Part shown: one piece after another, positions 6,210-9,057 of the stretch
Layout of the letters: every line of letters begins with the position of its first letter
Numbering within the stretch: position 1 is the stretch's first letter
Source of the DNA: Candidatus Sordicultor fermentans
Lineage (GTDB): Bacteria > Atribacterota > Atribacteria > Atribacterales > Caldatribacteriaceae
Reading direction: 5' to 3'
Assembly (NCBI GenBank): GCA_002385475.1
Contig: DGDO01000013.1
Location: 1-9,057 of the forward strand
DNA length: 9,057 nucleotides
The notes under the pieces: model-generated
Told to the model about the DNA's origin: nothing
Seen by the model: the letters and a program-made list of their open reading frames with translations, nothing else
Database searches by the model: none
Position numbers and translations under genes: made by a program

Positions 6210-8939
6210 TCAAATAAATATTTTAATAGTTTTAATCTCCCAGGGACTAATACTTGTGCACAAGCAGCTACCTTCTATCGCAATATTTCCTTCTACTTTC
6301 TCTTCTAATAAATTGACCTCGTAGGCCTCTTTTACGCTCATTGGAAAATTTATCCTGGCATCCTGGGAAGGTGTTCCCTCAGTTTCAAACAATCGCAGAA
6401 TATATGCATCATCATCTTCTGCCTTTTTAAGAGCTGACGCATAAACATGATCTGCATTATATATTTCCACAAAGGAGCTGCTTTCCTCATATATTCCCTC
6501 ATGGGACTTTATTGCCACAGCACCTAAAGCATAATTTAGCTCATACCCTCTCCTCCAGGCCCGGGAAGTTTGCCAACTACCCTTATAAGTATAGATGCTA
6601 TAAGTCACTTCCTGATTTTCTTCTATCCACATATTCTCCGGAGTATCATAGGTCGAATATTCATCGCCAGCTTTTATGTGGTAGTAGGAATGCTTTACCA
6701 AGCTGGACCTTAATACTCTTTTCCCGGTATCTTTCCCCACTCCCGAGCTACATTCCCTTAAATCAAATCCATTTCTACCGTCATTGCTTAAGATGAGACC
6801 AATCTGATTAGAGACATCATCTATAGCCACCCATTTTTGGGCTGGCCATTCATATTTACTCTCCTCATATTCATTAGAAGGTACAGGGGGCCTTTCATAA
6901 ACTCCATAGGGTATTTCGCCAAATACTTTCGTTGACTCGGCATTATAGTTGACCGGGACTCGCAACTTAACCAGAGTATCCATTCCATACCAGCTATATT
7001 TAAATTTAATATCTATCTTTTTAATGTCTTTATATAATATTATGCTTTCTCTTATCTCTGATATCTTAGGATCTGACCTACCTTGGCCATCAAAATCTTC
7101 ATTAAAATACCTGTAAGTTATATTAATTTGGGTGGAAAGGGAGTCATCATAAGTTACCTTAACGCTCTCAGGAACAAGTAAATCAGTAACATCCCTGTGA
7201 ATATAATCCTTCCCGATATTCCAGGCGCTCCAATGGCTCGGCTTGTTCATAAACACCTTTAAACCCACTGCCTCCCCATCGGGGATAAATTGATAACCGA
7301 GTTCCTTATCAAACAACCCGGTAATAGAACCATCTTGATCAACTTCTAATCTATAAAAAGGGCTTTCAAATACCTGTTTGCTCTCTAAGTTGGTGCTTTT
7401 TATGACTTCATCTCCATCGCTAAATTTATAATAAAAAACCTGGTAGCCCAGAGAAGGTAAGGAATCGGCATAGAAAGTCAAATATTTGTTTCCGTTTTCT
7501 TCCTCAATTCTAGAGGAGATTTTTCTTCCCCTAGAATTGAATACCTCTACCGGACCTGCTTCCCACTTGAAGTGCAAGATATCCTTCCTCTCCCAAGACA
7601 GGGGATTAAATACTACAATGGCACCATCACCAAATCCTTGAGTTTTTACTTTAGTAGCAATGAACTTTAATGCATCATTGGTAACATTCTCGGCAAAACC
7701 TATCACCTCATTTAATTGGTCCTGGGCATCTTTATAAACAGGTACTATCGCACTTCCAGGTAAAATGTCGTGAAAATGGTTGAAACATACCAATTTCCAT
7801 GCCTGATTAAAGTTACTCAATTTGACTCCTTCGACCCAGCCTGCCTCGGGTTTATCGAATAAGTCTGTATCCGGATAACCATGGCCCAGCATCCGGGCAA
7901 AGGAGGAATAAATTTCAGAGATTATCAGCATATTTTCTGCTTTTCTAACCATCTTTTTGATGATGCCTTTAGAGGTATATGTCCCCCGGTGCGTTTCCAC
8001 ATATAGCTCATCATCCCACACCGGTATTAAGCTGGTGTCATAATTTTTCTCCAGAACGTCAAAAAAGTCATTTGCTGTAGAAATAAAGTAACCGTGTTTT
8101 CCCGCTAAAGCCATGGCCGCTTTTATTTCCTCTTCGGTGGGACCTTCTCCATGGTCACCTTTCCCCACCAGAATAGCCATATCGTTTATGTATTTATCAT
8201 CAAAATACTTAGCTATGTCCACACTATTTCTGGTATTAAATATTTCATTTTGGTGCTCTGGTAATAATAACCTGGCTTTATTAAAATCAAATTCCTTTTT
8301 AAGTTGAGAATCTTCAAGATTAACCGGATCTTGATTGCATCCCAAGGGAGTTTGATAAGAAAGAAGCTCCGATCCATCGGGGCTTCTCCATTTGAAAACA
8401 TAAAAAGGAAAATGTGCTTTATCAGTATCTGATATCCACATGAGCTTTGTAGTAGTGAAATACTCCGCGCCACTCTTTTTATATATCTGAGGTAAAGAGT
8501 GGGGAAAACCAAAACTGTCTGGTATCCAGACCACTTTATAATAGGGTAAATCTCCAAATGTATCCCTGAACCATCTAACTCCATACAGGCGCTGCCTTAC
8601 TAGACCCTCTCCTGAAGCATTATTCAAGTCTGGCTCTATCCAGTTGCCATCTACCGGTATTAATTGACCCTGTGCTACCTTTTCCACTATTTGATTAAAT
8701 ATGCCTTCATCAAAAATTTGTCCTTGTGCTAGGGGGATAGCGTATTTACCAATTATCTTCATCCATTCATAGAATTGAGGGGAACTATAATGAAATTTAT
8801 ATTGAGCGTATTGATTCATAAATTTTATATTGTGATTTAACGTTTTATCTACTACCCATACTGTTTCTGGCCACTGCCAGAGCCACGCAGCGTCAGTGTG
8901 AGACTGCATCCACAAATATTTATTCCCTAATTCTGCCAT
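6210..8939 (-). CDS. Alpha-mannosidase, glycoside hydrolase family 38
   Basis: This intact 909-residue zinc-dependent retaining alpha-mannosidase removes alpha-linked mannose from glycans or mannosides. The catalytic domain covers about residues 5-290: QSHTDAAWLWQWPETV at 12-27 gives zinc ligands His14 and Asp16, and WIPDSFGFPHSLPQI at 138-152 gives the nucleophile Asp141. WIEPDLNNASGEGLVRQ (100-116) and GKGDHGEGPTEEE (259-271) are further family motifs. A helical middle domain starts near DDELYVETHRGTYTS (309-323) and contains FNHFHDILPGSA at 386-397, with zinc ligand His390. The remaining roughly 500 residues form the usual C-terminal beta domains. No signal peptide or membrane segment is seen, so it acts in the cytoplasm on imported substrate. 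The start is the ATG at 8939, preceded by AAGGAGG. The frame stays open upstream, with a GTG at 9026, but that would add 29 residues unlike the family. It is a separate transcription unit from the ROK operon, 395 bases away, although the context suggests a shared sugar-degradation role. Specificity among mannosyl oligosaccharides, mannosylglycerate-like compounds or phospho-sugars cannot be decided. Confidence 0.93.
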   Translation of the reverse strand: MAELGNKYLWMQSHTDAAWLWQWPETVWVVDKTLNHNIKFMNQYAQYKFHYSSPQFYEWMKIIGKYAIPLAQGQIFDEGIFNQIVEKVAQGQLIPVDGNWIEPDLNNASGEGLVRQRLYGVRWFRDTFGDLPYYKVVWIPDSFGFPHSLPQIYKKSGAEYFTTTKLMWISDTDKAHFPFYVFKWRSPDGSELLSYQTPLGCNQDPVNLEDSQLKKEFDFNKARLLLPEHQNEIFNTRNSVDIAKYFDDKYINDMAILVGKGDHGEGPTEEEIKAAMALAGKHGYFISTANDFFDVLEKNYDTSLIPVWDDELYVETHRGTYTSKGIIKKMVRKAENMLIISEIYSSFARMLGHGYPDTDLFDKPEAGWVEGVKLSNFNQAWKLVCFNHFHDILPGSAIVPVYKDAQDQLNEVIGFAENVTNDALKFIATKVKTQGFGDGAIVVFNPLSWERKDILHFKWEAGPVEVFNSRGRKISSRIEEENGNKYLTFYADSLPSLGYQVFYYKFSDGDEVIKSTNLESKQVFESPFYRLEVDQDGSITGLFDKELGYQFIPDGEAVGLKVFMNKPSHWSAWNIGKDYIHRDVTDLLVPESVKVTYDDSLSTQINITYRYFNEDFDGQGRSDPKISEIRESIILYKDIKKIDIKFKYSWYGMDTLVKLRVPVNYNAESTKVFGEIPYGVYERPPVPSNEYEESKYEWPAQKWVAIDDVSNQIGLILSNDGRNGFDLRECSSGVGKDTGKRVLRSSLVKHSYYHIKAGDEYSTYDTPENMWIEENQEVTYSIYTYKGSWQTSRAWRRGYELNYALGAVAIKSHEGIYEESSSFVEIYNADHVYASALKKAEDDDAYILRLFETEGTPSQDARINFPMSVKEAYEVNLLEEKVEGNIAIEGSCLCTSISPWEIKTIKIFI

Positions 8940-9057
8940 TTTATTTCCTCCTTGAAAGCTTTCATTTCTCCTCTTTTTAGTTCTTGGATCTCCAGTAGAG
9001 CAATGTCTTATTACTCCCTTCGTCACCCCAGCAACTTTCGAGCCGTTTTTAGCCTGC
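8940..9057 (-). other. Leader of the mannosidase gene, with a possible end of an upstream gene
   Basis: The last 35 bases (9057-9023), read on the minus strand in one frame, give RLKTARKLLG followed by TGA. This could be the end of an upstream gene, but it is too short to identify. The leader also holds a perfect 12-bp palindrome, TGAAAGCTTTCA (8953-8964), touching the ribosome binding site; as RNA it could make only a tiny stem. No convincing -35/-10 pair is present, so the mannosidase may be transcribed from a promoter outside the window. Confidence 0.35.
8947..8953 (-). promoter_or_regulatory. Ribosome binding site that sets the mannosidase start
   Basis: AAGGAGG on the minus strand lies seven bases before the ATG at 8939, an ideal Shine-Dalgarno sequence and spacing. 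It decides for the 909-residue protein over the longer frame from the GTG at 9026. Confidence 0.85.

Noticed and set aside
8213..8584. A minus-strand 123-codon frame inside the mannosidase
   Set aside because: It is an alternative frame within an intact gene with full family motifs and has no start signals.
8927..8965. A 12-codon upstream frame (MKAFKEEIKWQN) overlapping the mannosidase start
   Set aside because: Its GGAG lies only two to three bases before the ATG, too close for efficient initiation, and its sequence is largely dictated by the real ribosome binding site.
6210..9026. A 938-residue mannosidase starting at a GTG
   Set aside because: The extra 29 residues do not resemble the family, and an ideal AAGGAGG with correct spacing precedes the ATG at 8939.

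Overview
The window is A+T-rich bacterial DNA in which every supported gene lies on the minus strand, so the reading order runs from high to low coordinates. Strong AAGGAG-type ribosome binding sites, ATGA stop/start overlaps, a sigma-A-like promoter, lysine/glutamate-rich proteins and a sugar-scavenging gene set suggest a fermentative, low-GC anaerobe. A clostridial Firmicute or a deep-branching thermophile-like lineage would fit, but the window holds no marker gene that settles the taxonomy.

Layout in transcription order: (1) At 9057-8940 is a short leader, perhaps including the last codons of an unseen upstream gene. (2) At 8939-6210 is an intact cytoplasmic family GH38 alpha-mannosidase. 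(3) At 6209-5815 is a 395-base gap holding a strand-specific hairpin, about 270 bases with no gene I can support, a 22-bp near-perfect palindrome and a promoter. (4) At 5814-2526 are three intact, tightly packed genes: a ROK-family regulator, an N-acetylglucosamine-6-phosphate deacetylase (NagA) and a xylose-isomerase-like TIM-barrel isomerase/epimerase. (5) At 2515-423 are two adjacent pseudogenes, a DegT-type PLP aminotransferase and a Gfo/Idh/MocA oxidoreductase, both clearly recognisable but broken by frameshifts, stops and deletions. (6) At 388-1 is the N-terminal part of an ABC-transporter sugar-binding protein that runs off the window.

Functionally this looks like an uptake and catabolism locus for mannosylated and N-acetylated amino sugars. 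The binding protein would recognise an oligosaccharide or glycoside outside the cell, GH38 would trim mannose inside, and NagA would deacetylate an N-acetyl-hexosamine 6-phosphate. The isomerase, together with the former oxidoreductase and aminotransferase, would have handled an oxidised or aminated sugar or cyclitol. The ROK protein is probably the local regulator. It has lost the residues needed for sugar kinase activity, and its gene is preceded by a likely operator and a promoter placed so that the mRNA would start at the ATG.

The most interesting points are the confined decay of two translationally coupled genes inside an otherwise intact operon, the palindrome/promoter/leaderless-start arrangement in front of the ROK gene, the kinase-dead ROK site, and an unassigned sugar pathway combining NagA, an isomerase, DegT, Gfo/Idh/MocA and GH38. 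I found no CRISPR array, tRNA, rRNA, insertion sequence or phage gene.
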